Assembly: GCA_964036045.1 (NCBI GenBank)
Contig: OZ038381.1
Location: 156,506,352-156,570,351, forward strand
Source: Eutreptiella sp. 'Long Island Sound 2002'
Taxonomy: Eukaryota > Euglenozoa > Euglenophyceae > Eutreptiales > Eutreptiaceae
Reading direction: 5' to 3'
Length of the DNA: 64,000 bases
The notes beneath the pieces were generated by a model. That model made no database searches. It saw nothing but the letters and a program-made list of their open reading frames with translations, and was not told the origin of the DNA. This document shows positions 1-10,605 of the stretch, one piece after another. Each line of letters begins with the position of its first letter. Within the stretch, counting starts at the first letter, position 1. Position numbers and translations under genes: made by a program.

Positions 1-639
1 CTGCGCCAGGCGGCTGCGTGTGGCTCTGGGTTAGGGGGCTGGGGTTGTTCGTGTCCTTTCTCCTCTGCGGTGCCGGTTTTAACCTTCTGGGTGGTCCGCC
101 ACCGTTGTTGCCCGGCGCGCGGTGGCCCCGTGTGTGGCCTGCGGTGCTGGTGTGTGGCGTGCTGGTGCTGCGCCTTCCGGGGTGTGCGGTGGCTTGCTTC
201 GGTTAGTCCTTCAAGTTAGGGTCACTCGTGCCGTGTTGTGCCGCTCTGTGCCGCGTCGCGTCGCGTCGTGCTGTGGCGCGTTGCACTGTGGCGCGCTGTG
301 GTGCGGTGTGCCGTGGTCTCGCGTTGTGCCGTGGTGGGTCAGTGGAGGTCACCCTGGCCTGTGTCGTGGTGCGGAGTGCGGCCCGGAGTGTGGCTGGCTG
401 GTGGCTGGGGGTTGCGGTTAGGTGTGGGTGTCTCGCTGGATCTGTGCTGTGGGGGCCTGGGCGTGCCGCTCGGGCTGGTGGGTCGGGTAGGCGTCTGTGG
501 GGTTGCCCTCCCTGGGGGCCTGTGCCTTCGTCCCGTGTCCTCTGGGGGTTTCAGTCCCTAGCCCTGGTCGCTGTGGCCGTGCCTTCGGGGTCGTTGCCTG
601 GCGGTGTGGGCGTGGTGTTGCGCCGCGCGGCGGCGTTCC
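1..639. other. GC/GT-rich flank of LINE-alpha, no gene seen
   Basis: The plus strand is very rich in G and T, like the adjacent LINE-alpha DNA. No reading frame here has recognisable protein features; long open frames simply reflect the base composition. It is probably further LINE-alpha sequence, whose left end lies in or beyond this stretch. Confidence 0.5.
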
Positions 640-3124
640 CTACGGCTTCCTCTGTGGGTGTGGCCCGTTTTCCCCGTGTAGGTGTGCTCTCCATCCCCGG
701 TGTGGTTTCCGGTGGCTGGTGGGTGTGCGCTGGTGTGATCCGTGCGGCGTCCGATGCTTGCTTCGGCGGTGCGTGTCCGGGGCTGCGCCCCTGGGAGTCG
801 TGCGGCGTTCGGTGGGGGTCGGGCGGCGCTGGTCCCCCCGTCGTGGTATGCCCTTCCTGGGTGTGGGTCGTGGCGTTTGCCGTGGTGCCCTTTTCCTCCG
901 TGCTTCGGTCCCCGCTCCTGCCCCTTCCTGGTTCTTGGGTGGTTTCCTGCCCACATGTGGCGTCTCTTCCAGCGCCCTGTCCCTATGGGTGCCTGCCCTC
1001 ACTTGGGGCCCCTCCGTGCCCTCTGGCCTGAGTGCCCCTTGCTGTCCCTTGCCCTCCCCTTGCCCTTGTCCTTCCCCTTCCTGGTGTGGTGGTGGCGGGG
1101 TGGGGAGGGGCGCCGATGGCCCAGGCCTGGGGGTGGGTGGCCTGGAGCCATTGGCGGAGGGCTTGGGGGGTGTAGGGGGGCGGAGGCCCTGGACCGCATC
1201 GCGGAGGAGGGCCTCCCATGCCGCTTGCGGCATGATTGCATCCGGGGCGGCCTCGTTGAGGTCGGCGGGGGTGCGAGTGCGCATCTCCTCGAGGGTGTGC
1301 ACCATGTGCACCCCATCTTGCCTTCCCGCTCCCCCGGCCCACTTCACCCAGTGGCGGAGCTCCTGCAAAGCGGGGGCAGACCACCAGGCGAGGTGGGCGG
1401 GGGCCTGGGGGGGCGAGGGGTCCGTGCCCGGGGTCCTGGAGCGGCGGGGGGAGGACGTGGACCTGTGGTGGTGGTGGGGGTGGCGGTCCCTGGGGGAGCG
1501 GGAGCGCCGGTGGCGGGGGCTGGGGCTGGAGGACGGGCATGGGCGGAGGGGGGAACGCGAGGGGGAGGTGGACGTGGGGCGGCAGTGGCGTTCCTGGCGG
1601 CGCCGGGGGGAGCGGGAGCGGTGGTGGCGGGGGCTTGGGTCGGGGGTCGTGTACGGCCGGAGCGGGGAGGGGGAGGTGGACATGGGGCGGCGGTGGCGCT
1701 CGTGGTGGCGCCCGGGGGAGCGGGAGTGGCGGGAGCGGGGTCCCGGGGGGTCGTGGTGGCACCTGGGGGAGCGGGAGCGGCGCGAGTGGGTGGTTGATGC
1801 GCGGTGGCGGTGTGGGGAGTGTGGGCGCCGGGGGCGGGTGTGCTGTGCGGGGGGATGAGCGGGAGCGCCGCCGTTTGCGGAACCGGGCCTCATCGCTCGA
1901 GTCGGGCCAGTCAGGAGGCGTCGGCGGGTCCTGGGGGGCCTCGCGTGGTGGCGCCTGGTACTTGGGGGGGGGGGGGGGAGGTCCCCCGTCGTCCATGGAT
2001 CCGCCACGTAGGGGTGTGGTGGCGGCAGCGGCTGGTGGTATGGGTCGAGTGACTGTCCCTGGCGGGGTTGGGCCCGGGGGGCCCCTTTGGCGTGGACGTG
2101 GTGGCCGGGGGGATACGGTTCCTGGTACGGGGGGGCTGGCTGGTACGGGGGGGGGTGGCCCCTGGTGGTAGGTGGGGTATGCAGGTGGAGCGCTCGGTGG
2201 CTGCCATCCCATTCGCTGGTGCTGTTCGTGCACGGGGGGTTGTGCCCCGTGGGGTAGGGTGGTGGGCAGTGGTAGTGGTGGGGGTGGTGTTGGTGGTGGT
2301 GGTGGTGGGGCCGCTGGTGGTGGTGGTGTTCGTAGTGGTGGGGTTGGTGTTGCAGGTATGGCCCTTGGACCCCTTGTGGGTATTCCGGTCCCCCTTGTGG
2401 GGGTGGGGCGTCGGGCATCGTGCGCAGCCCATGGGGCTGCACTATGTGGTGAGCAGGGGGGGCGGGCCGGGGGCCGGGCTTGACGGTGACGGTGGTCGGG
2501 GGGTCCCACGTCCCTGGGTCGGTTTGGCCGGCAGTGGTGGTGGTTTGTGGGGGATGGATGACGGGGCGCTTGGTGACGGGGATGTTGACGAGGGTTTGGA
2601 CGGGGTCGTGTTGGGTGGCCGCCTCTGCGGTGGTTGGTGGCTGCCGGTGGGAGGGAGGAGTGGGTTGTGGGGGTTGGGGGGTCCTGGCTTGGGTTAGGGT
2701 TTGGGTTAGGGCGGTGTCGGTCGGGTTTGTGTCGTTGCGTTTGTGGTGTTGTGTGTGCTCGCTTGGGCGCCGGTTTGGGTTTGGGGTCGGGTTCGGGGTT
2801 GGGGTCCGGTTCCAGCTTGAGGAGAACCTCTGTCCGGAGGTGTGAGGGCGCCGATGTTGGGTCGGGGGTCTTCCCGGTGCGTTGCCGGGGTGCCTGAGTC
2901 GCCTGTGTGGGGGTCGGGGGGTCGGTGCGTGCGGCCGCGGCTTTGGCTTTTGCCGTGGCCTGGAGGATGAGGGCGACGGGGAGGGGGGGGTCGGAGGATG
3001 AGGTGGAGGAGGTGGATGAGGCTGAGGATGAGGGGGACGTGGTCGACGCGGGCTGGGCTGTGATGCGGGCGGGCTTGTCGGCGGCGGCTTCTGCTGCGCC
3101 CACGGCAGGGAGGATGGAGGGCAT
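640..3124 (-). pseudogene. LINE-alpha downstream gag-like ORF (SR/Pro-rich, VKWAG core)
   Basis: A long minus-strand coding region downstream of the pol and protease frame. It is open from 3124 to about 1850, with an Ala/Ser/Pro-rich N-terminus followed by Pro/Tyr/His-rich sequence. It then appears to shift into the frame that stays open to 640. The second part has tandem RSRSP-type arginine-serine blocks (about 1850-1450) and then a compact non-repetitive stretch near 1370-1190 containing HWVKWAG. The same order (PPPYP-like region, charged region, YVKWAG) recurs in the ORF downstream of LINE-beta pol, which is the main reason to believe it is coding. Role is unknown; a nucleic-acid-binding, gag-like function is inference. 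Low-complexity composition makes the exact limits and start uncertain. Confidence 0.5.
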
Positions 3125-3332
3125 GTCCTCGGGCTGTAGGTTGGGGGCGGGCGGCTGGGGGGGCCCGGTTGTGACCTGGCGGCCCAGCGGGCCGATCTGG
3201 TCGGCAGAGGCCGGGGAGGAAGGCGCGGGGCTGTGGCCTTCTCCTTCCGGGCTTGGCTGGGCCGGGGTCCTGCAATGTGTGAGGTTGTTTGGGTTGGCGT
3301 CCGCGGGGGGGAACAGTTCGCGTGGGCTGCAT

Positions 3333-4946
3333 TCAGGGGCCGGGGGGGGGTGGGTTTGCGTCTTCTGGGGTGTGTGCGGGGGACGTGGGCGGGCCAGTGG
3401 GTGGGGTGGGCGTGCCGCGGGGCGTTGGGCTCCTCTCGGTGGGTGTGTGCGGGTTGTCGAGTGTGGGGGTTGGTGAGGGGTGTCCGGCGGGTGGGTGTGC
3501 GGCGGGCGTGTGCTGGTGTTCGGGCGGGTGGAGGGGGCCCGTGTCGCGGGGCCCGGGGTTGCGCGCGATGGTGGGCGTGTGTGGGTCTCCGCGTGAGCAG
3601 CGAGAGGGGAGGAACATGGGCGGGGATTGTGCGCTGGGGTGTGTTGTGTCGGTGTATGTGTTCGCTCGATGCGGCGCGCTTGCGTGGCGAGTTGTAGGCC
3701 GGGCGGTTAGGAGGAGAAGCTTGCCATCTTCTGCTGCCGCGGCAAGGATTTCGCAGACGAGCTTGCGTATCTGGTGGACCTCTTGGTCAGTTCTGGGAAG
3801 GGGGTATGGTAGCTTTTGGCTAAGACCCACGCAGCTGAGGACCCCATGGATGGCGTGGTACCCGCAGGTGAGGGATTGCTGCGGTCTGGTGGGGGGGTTT
3901 GGCCGCGTGTCCGGGCCCGCCTTGATTCGTGTGTGGGCGGTAGGGATGGCCCAAATCCAGGGCACGGTCCCCGTGGGTGGCCGGCGGCGCTAGATCCAGT
4001 GGGTCAGGAAGAGCATGGCCAGTCCAAGGTGGTGGCCCGCCTTCCCTGAGGTGATCTGGGCCAGGGCGCGGGCTGGGGGCTTGTCCCCTGGCTGGAGGAC
4101 GCCCCTGAGGACCCTGTGCTGGGTGGTGGGGTCCGCTACTGCCCCTGGTGGGGCGGTCCCTGGGGCGAGCATGGTGTCTGTCCCTTTGACGAGCCATTGC
4201 GGGCCAGGGGACGTAGCCGTAGCGGCTATCACGTAGTAGTGCCCGCGCTCCAGGACTGCAACCCAGACCTCCGGCGGGGGGTGGTCACTGTCTGTAGGTG
4301 GGGGGGGGGGGTCGTCGTCTGGGGTGCGGAGGCCGGCGGCGCGGAGGGCGGTGTCGCGGGTTGGTGCGGTGGCCTGTTCCCACTGCTCCGGGCGGTTCGG
4401 GTCCGCTGGGTGGTCCTTCTCCGCTGGGGCCCGTCGTAGGCGTACTGTCCCTCGACGCGTGACGTTGATGTCGGTGTCGTGTGTCAGGGCCTGGCCCCAC
4501 TCGATGGGGGGGATCCAGACATGCTGGCCCTGGGTGTTTTTGCGGGCTCGCCAGAGTACGAGGTCTATGATGGCCTCGTGGAGGCCGTTGCCTGGGGTGG
4601 TCAGATCCCAGAGGGCTTTGACAGTGAGCTTGGTCCAGTCCTCTTGTAGGCCGTGCCAGCCCAGGGGGGTGGTCGGGGCCCTGCCTTGGAGGGTTGCTCG
4701 GAGGAGGTCGGGGTCGCAGATGGTGGCCGGTGTGAGGGGGGGGTGCCCCGGGTCCGGGGGGGGTGGGCTGGATGGGTTGCCGGGATCTTGCGCATCTACG
4801 TCGACGTATGGTTGGCCCTGGTTGGGCTCGGCCGGGCTGGGCGCTGCCGGTGGCTTCTTGGGTGAGAGATGGGCTTCGGGGCGCTGTGGTCGTGTCTTGG
4901 AGGCCTGCAGATGGAGATGGGGGGCGCGTGCGGGGCGCGGAGTGGG
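3333..4946 (-). pseudogene. Ulp1/C48-like cysteine protease segment in the LINE-alpha pol frame
   Basis: This follows RNase H in the same reading frame, directly after an in-frame TAA (4949-4947). A Pro-rich linker (to about 4700) leads to a region that reads like a SUMO/NEDD8 protease fold. Present are an AIIDLVLW helix and WIPPIEW strand near 4575-4480, GHYYVIAA with candidate His at 4241-4239, an Asp at 4178-4176 (21 residues later), and PQQSLTCGYHAIHG with candidate Cys at 3866-3864 and a preceding Gln. A further in-frame TAG (3992-3990) lies between Asp and Cys, so this copy cannot make the whole protease. In known C48 peptidases the order is also His, Asp, Gln, Cys; the Asp-Cys spacing here is longer than usual. 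I regard the family match as likely but not proven; another CA-clan protease fold is possible. Confidence 0.6.
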
Positions 4947-7900
4947 TTAGCGGACGTCTGGGTCATGCACGGCATGGTAATGGATGAGATGCTGCATGTG
5001 TTCCCTGGCGGTGGGGTTGGTGAGTTGCTCCGCGTGTGTTAACGGGAGGTGTTTGCGGTGTACCATTTGGGTCGCTGCTTTGCGGACTGCTTCTAGCTGG
5101 AGGTGCGCTGCTGCCTCCGTGGGGCTTTCCGTGTGTTTGGTGAGGTGTCGATGCAGGGCCTGTGTCACCGCCCCTCTCATGGTGGCTTCTTTGACCAGGG
5201 GATCCCGGAAGAGGTGTTCAGTGGCCTGGTGTGCGTGGCTGTGGGTTGGCCATCCTTCGTGTTGTCGTAGGGTTTCCGCCGGGGACCAGCCCACTAGCGT
5301 GTCCCTGCCTGTATGGAGGGGGCATTTCTTGAAGTGTTCCCAGTCCTCCGGGGTGGTGTGGTCGCACGGGCAACGGGTGTGTTCTTCGGGGACGTGGATG
5401 TGCTTGCAGGCGAGCCATCTGGCGACCCTGGTGAGGAATGATAGTTGCTCCCTGAGGAGCTGGATGCGTCCTTTTTGGAGGTGGACTGGGACGTTTGCTG
5501 GGCGTAGTGCTGAGTGGTAGAGGGGGATTTGCATTCTATCCTGGAGCTCCTGGATGTGCGCCCGGCTGTCTTCGTCGCCGAGCACGCGGGTGAGGTGTTG
5601 GATGGGGTTGGGGTAGTGGTATGCTCTGTCGTGGGAGGAATAGGGGGCGTCCTCTGGTACCCAGTCCGGGGTCTGATGGGGCTCGGGTACGGGGGGTATG
5701 TGTTGGAGGTGTGTGTGGTTTTGGCCGAGGTCAGGGATCTGGAGGGTTGGTAGGTGCGTTGTGCGCTGGTGTACTGCCTGGTTGTCGACCTTACCATTTC
5801 CGTATTGTTGTCTGTGGGAGGCTTGTTTCACGATGTGGAGTTGGACGTAGGGGGGAAGGCTGCGAAGGGCTTTCCAGAGCAGCAGTGCCTGGGTGCCGAG
5901 GCTCGTCGCGGTGGCTTTGTGAAGTGGTGGCCTTGCTATGCGGAGGAGCAGGTGTGTGTCGACAGTGGCGTCTACCACGAACCAGACCCGAACGATGAGC
6001 GGGAGGCGGGCACGTAGGTGGGCCGCGATCCCGGTGATGGCGTCGGCCATGGCCCCTAGCTCCCCGTGGGAGGAAGCCCCGTAGGTGGTGTGGCCCGTGT
6101 GGTGGTCCATGTGGTAGTGTGCCCCGGTGTGGGTTAGCTGCAGGGTGGCCCCCCCGGTGATGGGCGTGAGGGCGGATTCGCCTGAGGCATCGGTGAAGAA
6201 GAGCCGGTCCGCCGGTGATGGTTGTGGGAGGTGGCATGGGTTCATGGGCAGGTAGGCGTATATGGCGAGGCCCGTGGCGAGGTGGGCTACTGGGGTTGTG
6301 GGCTGCAGGATGGGGGTGGCGTACACCCCTCTTCCTTTGGAGATGATCTGTTTCGCTTGGGGGGACATGGCTATGAGTCCCTGCTCCGGCTGTCCTTGTG
6401 TGAGGTAGGAGTAGATGTAGTGGAGGATGTAGGCTGTGTCTGGGTTTAGGTCGTGGCATGTGAGGGTTTGTGTTCGGTGCTCCGGTGTGTGGCAGGAGTG
6501 GTGGAGCGGATAGTAGGGGTGCTCGTGCTTGCCCGTTCTGCCTGGTTCGTACATGCTGTAACAAATGGCGACCCCTGCCGGGTTGGGGCGGGGCCAGGTG
6601 GGTGTAGTGGTGAAGAGCCATTTGGGCGCGTGGTCGGGGTTCCACGCTACCGTGGGGTTGGTGTCAGTGCGGTGGAACCATGGGGCTACCCATTCGTAGG
6701 CCTGTGGTGGTAGGTGGGTTGTGGGGTGGGTGTGGTGGCGTGCTATGAGGTGTAGTACGGGCCATGGTGTGGTTGGTGCCTCGGGGTCACAGGCCCAACA
6801 TGTGCGTGGCATGCTCTGGAAGTCATGGGGGACCCGTGGTAGGTCTCGGGCGGTCATGTGGTGTTTCGGTATGCGCCATTTTGCCCCGTGGTGGATGACG
6901 GTGGTCTGCGTGGGTTTGGCTTCATTCGGGGCCAGTAGTAGGGTTAGTGGTGGGACTGGGCCCGTCACCGGGGGGACGGGTTCGTGTTTCGAGCCGGTGG
7001 GTGCGTAGGGCGGTGTCGCTGGGTTGGGTCGGGGGTGTTGCTTTTTGAAATCTCGGTAGGCTGCTCGCATGTCTTTGCTTCCCGGCAGAGTGTGTTCCGC
7101 TGCTCGTGCCGTCTGCGTGAGGTACTGGTGGAAGAGGCGGTATTGCGGCCATTCGGGAAGCTGTAGAAAGGGGGTGTGGTGTGCCCCGCTGTGGTGCAGG
7201 ACCCGCATTTGGGGGAGGGTGACGTATACTACGGTGATGGAGGCCCCGACAAGGTCTATGGTGTGGATGGTGCCCTTGGGGTGATGGTGGAGGTCCCCGC
7301 AGAGGACCGCTAGAGGCCCTTCCCCTGGGCACGTGTGTTTGGTGAGTATGGCGTGGTGTGGGGATGGGAGGAGAAGCTGCAGGTGGTTCCACAGGCGCGT
7401 GTTCATGTCGGTGGGCATGCCCGTCTGGTGGAGTACCCAGCGCGGGCATGTGTTGTAGGCCAGTTGTGCGGCTTGGAGGCGGATTGTGGTGACCTCGCGG
7501 ACCTCCGGTCAGTGGTTGTGGGTCATGCGGTGAAGGAGGAGGGCGGTGTCTCTGGTGTAGACCGCTTTCACCTCGTCCCCTATGGCGTCCCCATAGTGGG
7601 GCCATGCCGCTCGGATGGCGCGGGTGGGTATGGAGGTGGGCCAGCCCCCGTGTGCTGCCCATGCCTTGGTCACGGCGCGTGTGGCCGGCTGGAGGGCGGT
7701 GGTGGGGTGTGTCAGATGGAGTGCTTGGAAGCCTATGGAGGCGTTCAAGACCCCGGTGAGGTAGTACGCCAGGCTCTGGTGGGACAGGGAGAGGGCCTTG
7801 GTGGTCGGGGAAGCATATCTGGGGTGATGGGCGAGGTGTGATTGCAACTTGGGAGGGAGGGTGGCGTCCTCAGGGTTGGCGGCCTGGATTACCCCCAGTC

Positions 7901-8302
7901 GGGTGGTGGTTGTCACGACTTGCATGGGGGGCCCTTTTGGCCCTAGGCTGGGGGTTGTGGCAGACCCCTTGATGATGGCCACTGACTTTGTGGGGTGGAC
8001 GATGAGGTTGTTGTGGGAGAGGTAGGAGACGGTCACGTCCAGTAAGTCATTGGCCTGTTGGGTGACCGTTGGCCCGGGGGTCCGGGGCATGGGGCTCGTG
8101 TGGGGTGTGCGCGACCGTGAGGTTGGTGTCGTCCGCGAAGCCACCCAGGGGGGAGAGGAGGGGGTAGGGTGCGTAGGCCGGGTAATCCTGCTCGATTGCG
8201 AGGGCCAGGGGGAGCGTCACGAGAAGGTACAGGAAGGGGCCTTCTGCTCCTCCTTGGGGGACCCCGCTGCCTGGCTCCAGGAAGGGGGGGAGGCCTGCTC
8301 AC
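4947..8302 (-). pseudogene. LINE-alpha pol: RT C-terminal half, RNase H and Zn knuckle
   Basis: Resumes immediately after the 1609-bp insertion. It shows GSGVPQGG (RT motif B) near 8265-8240 and FADD, the RT catalytic pair, at 8139-8128. A frameshift near 8060 and an in-frame TGA (7511-7509) interrupt the thumb region. From 7418 the frame is open to TAA at 4947: a CWAC motif between RT and RNase H, then RNase H with FFTDASG, SHGELGA, FVVDATVD and KQASHR supplying the acidic and His positions, and finally a cysteine/histidine cluster (CPCDHTTPEDWEHFKKCP) typical of LINE C-termini. The frame continues past the TAA into the protease segment. RT would copy the element RNA at its target; RNase H would remove RNA. 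Confidence 0.85.
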
Positions 8303-8980
8303 CTATGATTTTGTGGGGCATTCTGCGGCCAAAACCGCATTTACGCTACCGCACTGGATCTGAAACGGCCCAACGGATCTGAAACGGCCGCGGTGCCAAA
8401 AATTTGTCTTTCAAACATGAATTTTTGCAGAATCCATTGCTTGAATACATTTGATTCCTTGGTACAAAAGTGTGGATGTGTCAGAACATTACAATGCTGT
8501 GGATGCCTGCCAAAAGTCGTTTTAATATTGTTGTTCTGCTGTTTTTGTGCTGCTCAGCTGTAGTGCAGATCGATCCGGACATTTCCGGCTATTGACTGCT
8601 AAATTTTGACACAACATTTCTGACTTATGCTGTGCAATTGCCTTCGTTTTGCCTTGCTTGCAAACACAACGTCGAACTGGTGAGAACTGTTGAGAACTGA
8701 GGTCCCTGGGACTTGATTTGTGTTGCTGGTAAAGGTTTCGGAACAGTTGACAGTTGACGTGCTGTGCACTTGCTTGTGTTGTGCCTTCTTTGCCCGGTCT
8801 TGGCTCTGTGAGTTTACTATTTGCCTGATTTGTTGCAAAGCCTGTTCTGCAACCCTTGCCTCTCCCTGAAAAGGGATCTCCTGTGGTGCAGAAGTACCCA
8901 TTCCAACGGTCAGGCTTTGTAGCTCATCTTTGGCAAATAGTCTCAAACTCGCAGGCACGGGCCCTTTGCACCGCACAATG

Positions 8981-9520
8981 CTCAAAAGAACTAGGCTTCA
9001 CAAAGGTTGGCAGGTGTTTGAAATGACAATGAGAACTGAGGTGTGTGGTCAACTGAGAAGTCAGTTTGAACTGGTCCCACCCTACGATGCTCAAAAGAAC
9101 TTTGCTTCACAAAGGTTGGCACAGGTTTTTGAACTGACTTTGAGAACTGAGGTGTGCAGGTAACTCAGAACTCGGCTTGAACTGGTTGCAGCGTACGAGG
9201 CTCCAAAGAACTTCGCTTCACAAAGGTTGCCACAGGCTTTTGAAATGACGATGAGAACTGAGGTGTGTGGTTAACTGAGAACTCGTTTTGAACTGGTCGC
9301 ACCGTACGAGGCGCTAAAGAACTTCGCGTCACAAAGGTTGGCCCAGGTTTTTGTAATGACGATGAGAACTAAGGTGTGTGGTTAACTGAGAACTCGGTTT
9401 GAACTGGTCGCAGCGTACAAGGCGCTAAAGAACTTCGTGTCACAAAGGTTGGCCCAGGTTTTTGAAATAAAGTTGAGAATTGAGGTGAGTGGGTAACTGA
9501 GAACTCGGTTTGTGGTGCAG
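8981..9520. repeat. Tandem repeat, about 111 bp x 5
   Basis: Five units begin at about 8981, 9090, 9201, 9312 and 9423 (spacings 109, 111, 111, 111). Each contains AAAGAACT, TCACAAAGGTTG, GAGAACTGAGGTG and TGAACTGGT blocks. Units diverge by several percent and the last loses similarity near 9520. It lies wholly inside the insertion that splits the LINE-alpha RT. Confidence 0.9.
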
Positions 9521-9593
9521 TGGTGGTTCAAGCTGTCTTGGATGGTTGAGAACTGCTGTAAGGAACCGGATGTGTACTGCCGGTGAACGCCAT

Positions 9594-9620
9594 GCTGCTG
9601 CTGCTGCTGCTTGCTGCTGC
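9594..9620. repeat. Short (CTG)n microsatellite
   Basis: A run of CTG triplets with one interruption, inside the intron-like insertion. Confidence 0.85.
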
Positions 9621-9911
9621 CTGTTTTGTGTCACTCCTGGTTTTCCACTTCCGTGCACAGTATACTTCGAGTTGACTTTGGGCATGGGCCTGATTTCGAG
9701 GACCTTCCACCTACGGGCATTCTTCACCTGCTTCGCGTTGCCCTCCACTTCTGCACCGTGGTGCTCTGCAATGGGCTGCTGCACTCTGGCGCTGGGCAAC
9801 AGGCTTCACTGAAGGTCCTTTTGGGCCTGCTTTTTGGATTTCACTCTGGGTTTCGTGACCTCCGAGGTCGTTTTGGGCATCCTGGTTGGGCTTCACTCTG
9901 ATTTCCGTGAC

Positions 9912-10605
9912 CAGTGCGGACCGTGTATTTGCGGGTGCGGATGTAGCCGGAGGTGAAGTTGTAGAAGGGGAGGCCTGGGCGTTTCCACACCGCTTCTAGA
10001 AGGAGCCAGGGGGTGTTCAGGAAGGCTCCTTTGACGTCGAGGGAGGCGATGATGAGGTCTACCGGGTCCATGTCGGCGATGGTGTCCTGGAGGAAGATGG
10101 CCTCGTGTGGGAACCGGCCTGGGATGGCCCCCCAGAGGCTGGCTGGTATGTGGGGGTCCAGGTGGGGGCGGATGCAGCATAGGAGGATGGTCCAGACGAT
10201 TTTGACCTCCGTCACTGCACAGACTATGGGGCGCCAGTTGTTTGGGTTTGCCCAGTCCCCTTTTTTGTAGAGGGAGGGACAACATTTGCCCAGTCTGGTG
10301 GCAGGGGGGCCTGCCCCGTGACGATGTCCCAGAGGCGGTGGGCGAGCATGCGGAGGAGGTGGGCGGGGAGGTGGTAGTATGCCTCCGCAGAAAGGCCGTC
10401 GTAGCCTGGAGTTTTGTGTTGCCGGAGACTGTGGATGGTCTTCCGGACTTCGTGGATGGTGAAGGGGCGCTTTTCCAGTTGCCTTCTCTGGGCGTGGTTG
10501 AAGACCCGAGGGAGGCGGTTGCAACGGTCGGGTCAAGCATGGAAACAACTATGGGAAGATAGTGGGGCACATCGGTCGCTGTCACTCCCATGGTGCAAAA
10601 CATCC
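9912..10605 (-). pseudogene. LINE-alpha pol: N-terminal part of RT
   Basis: Minus-strand reading shows the early RT blocks: a loop with TPGYDGLS-like wording near 10430-10390, LYKKGDW and NNWRPI near 10275-10235, a PGR block near 10110, then ASLDVKGAF (motif A region with Asp) near 10040-10010, and KYTVRTG just before 9912. A frameshift near 10280 separates the first block from the second. No endonuclease lies upstream: sequence resemblance stops at about 10605. LINE-beta has matching wording (LYKKGD, NWRPI, PGRS, YTVATG), confirming relationship. The reading frame passes into the insertion at 9911. Confidence 0.85.

Larger units (their letters stand above)
8303..9911 (-). other. 1609-bp GT...AG insertion splitting the LINE-alpha RT (intron-like)
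   Basis: On the minus strand the RT frame ends ...CGCACTG at 9912, followed by GTCACGGA. It resumes after ...AATCATAG at 8303 with GTGAGCAG. Removing 9911-8303 restores the RT frame between the YTVRTG stretch and the GSGVPQ motif, with spacing within one residue of LINE-beta. The ends therefore fit a spliceosomal intron; the repeated GGT at both edges also fits a short target duplication. The interior is lower in GC than LINE-alpha and contains the 111-bp repeat, a CTG run and one minus-strand frame (8985-8599) of unknown meaning. It could be an intron-generating element, another transposon, or an assembly artefact. Confidence 0.6.
1..10605 (-). mobile_element. LINE-alpha: 5'-truncated non-LTR retroelement
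   Basis: A leftward-reading non-LTR retroelement. In coding order it holds: the start of the RT (10605-9912), a 1609-bp insertion (9911-8303), the rest of the RT with the FADD active site, a CWAC linker, RNase H and a Zn knuckle (8302-4947), a Ulp1/C48-like protease segment (4946-3333), and a Pro/His/SR-rich gag-like ORF (3124-640). No endonuclease precedes the RT, and GC content drops abruptly at about 10605, so the copy looks 5'-truncated, as is usual for LINEs. The sense strand is C-rich, giving a protein rich in H, P, T and A. Several stops and frameshifts mark it as inactive. Both exact ends are uncertain; the left end may lie outside the window. Confidence 0.8.

Noticed and set aside
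228-1858. Long plus-strand frames (267 and 453 codons)
   Set aside because: Pro/Gly/Arg/Cys-rich shadows of the C-rich minus-strand element; no domain wording, and the minus strand carries the recognisable motifs.
2690-2722. TTAGGG/TTTGGG words resembling telomere repeats
   Set aside because: Only about three imperfect units within a G/T-rich coding region; the surrounding DNA is LINE-alpha.
8981-9520. CRISPR-like array
   Set aside because: Units are about 111 bp of continuous similarity with no repeat/spacer alternation.
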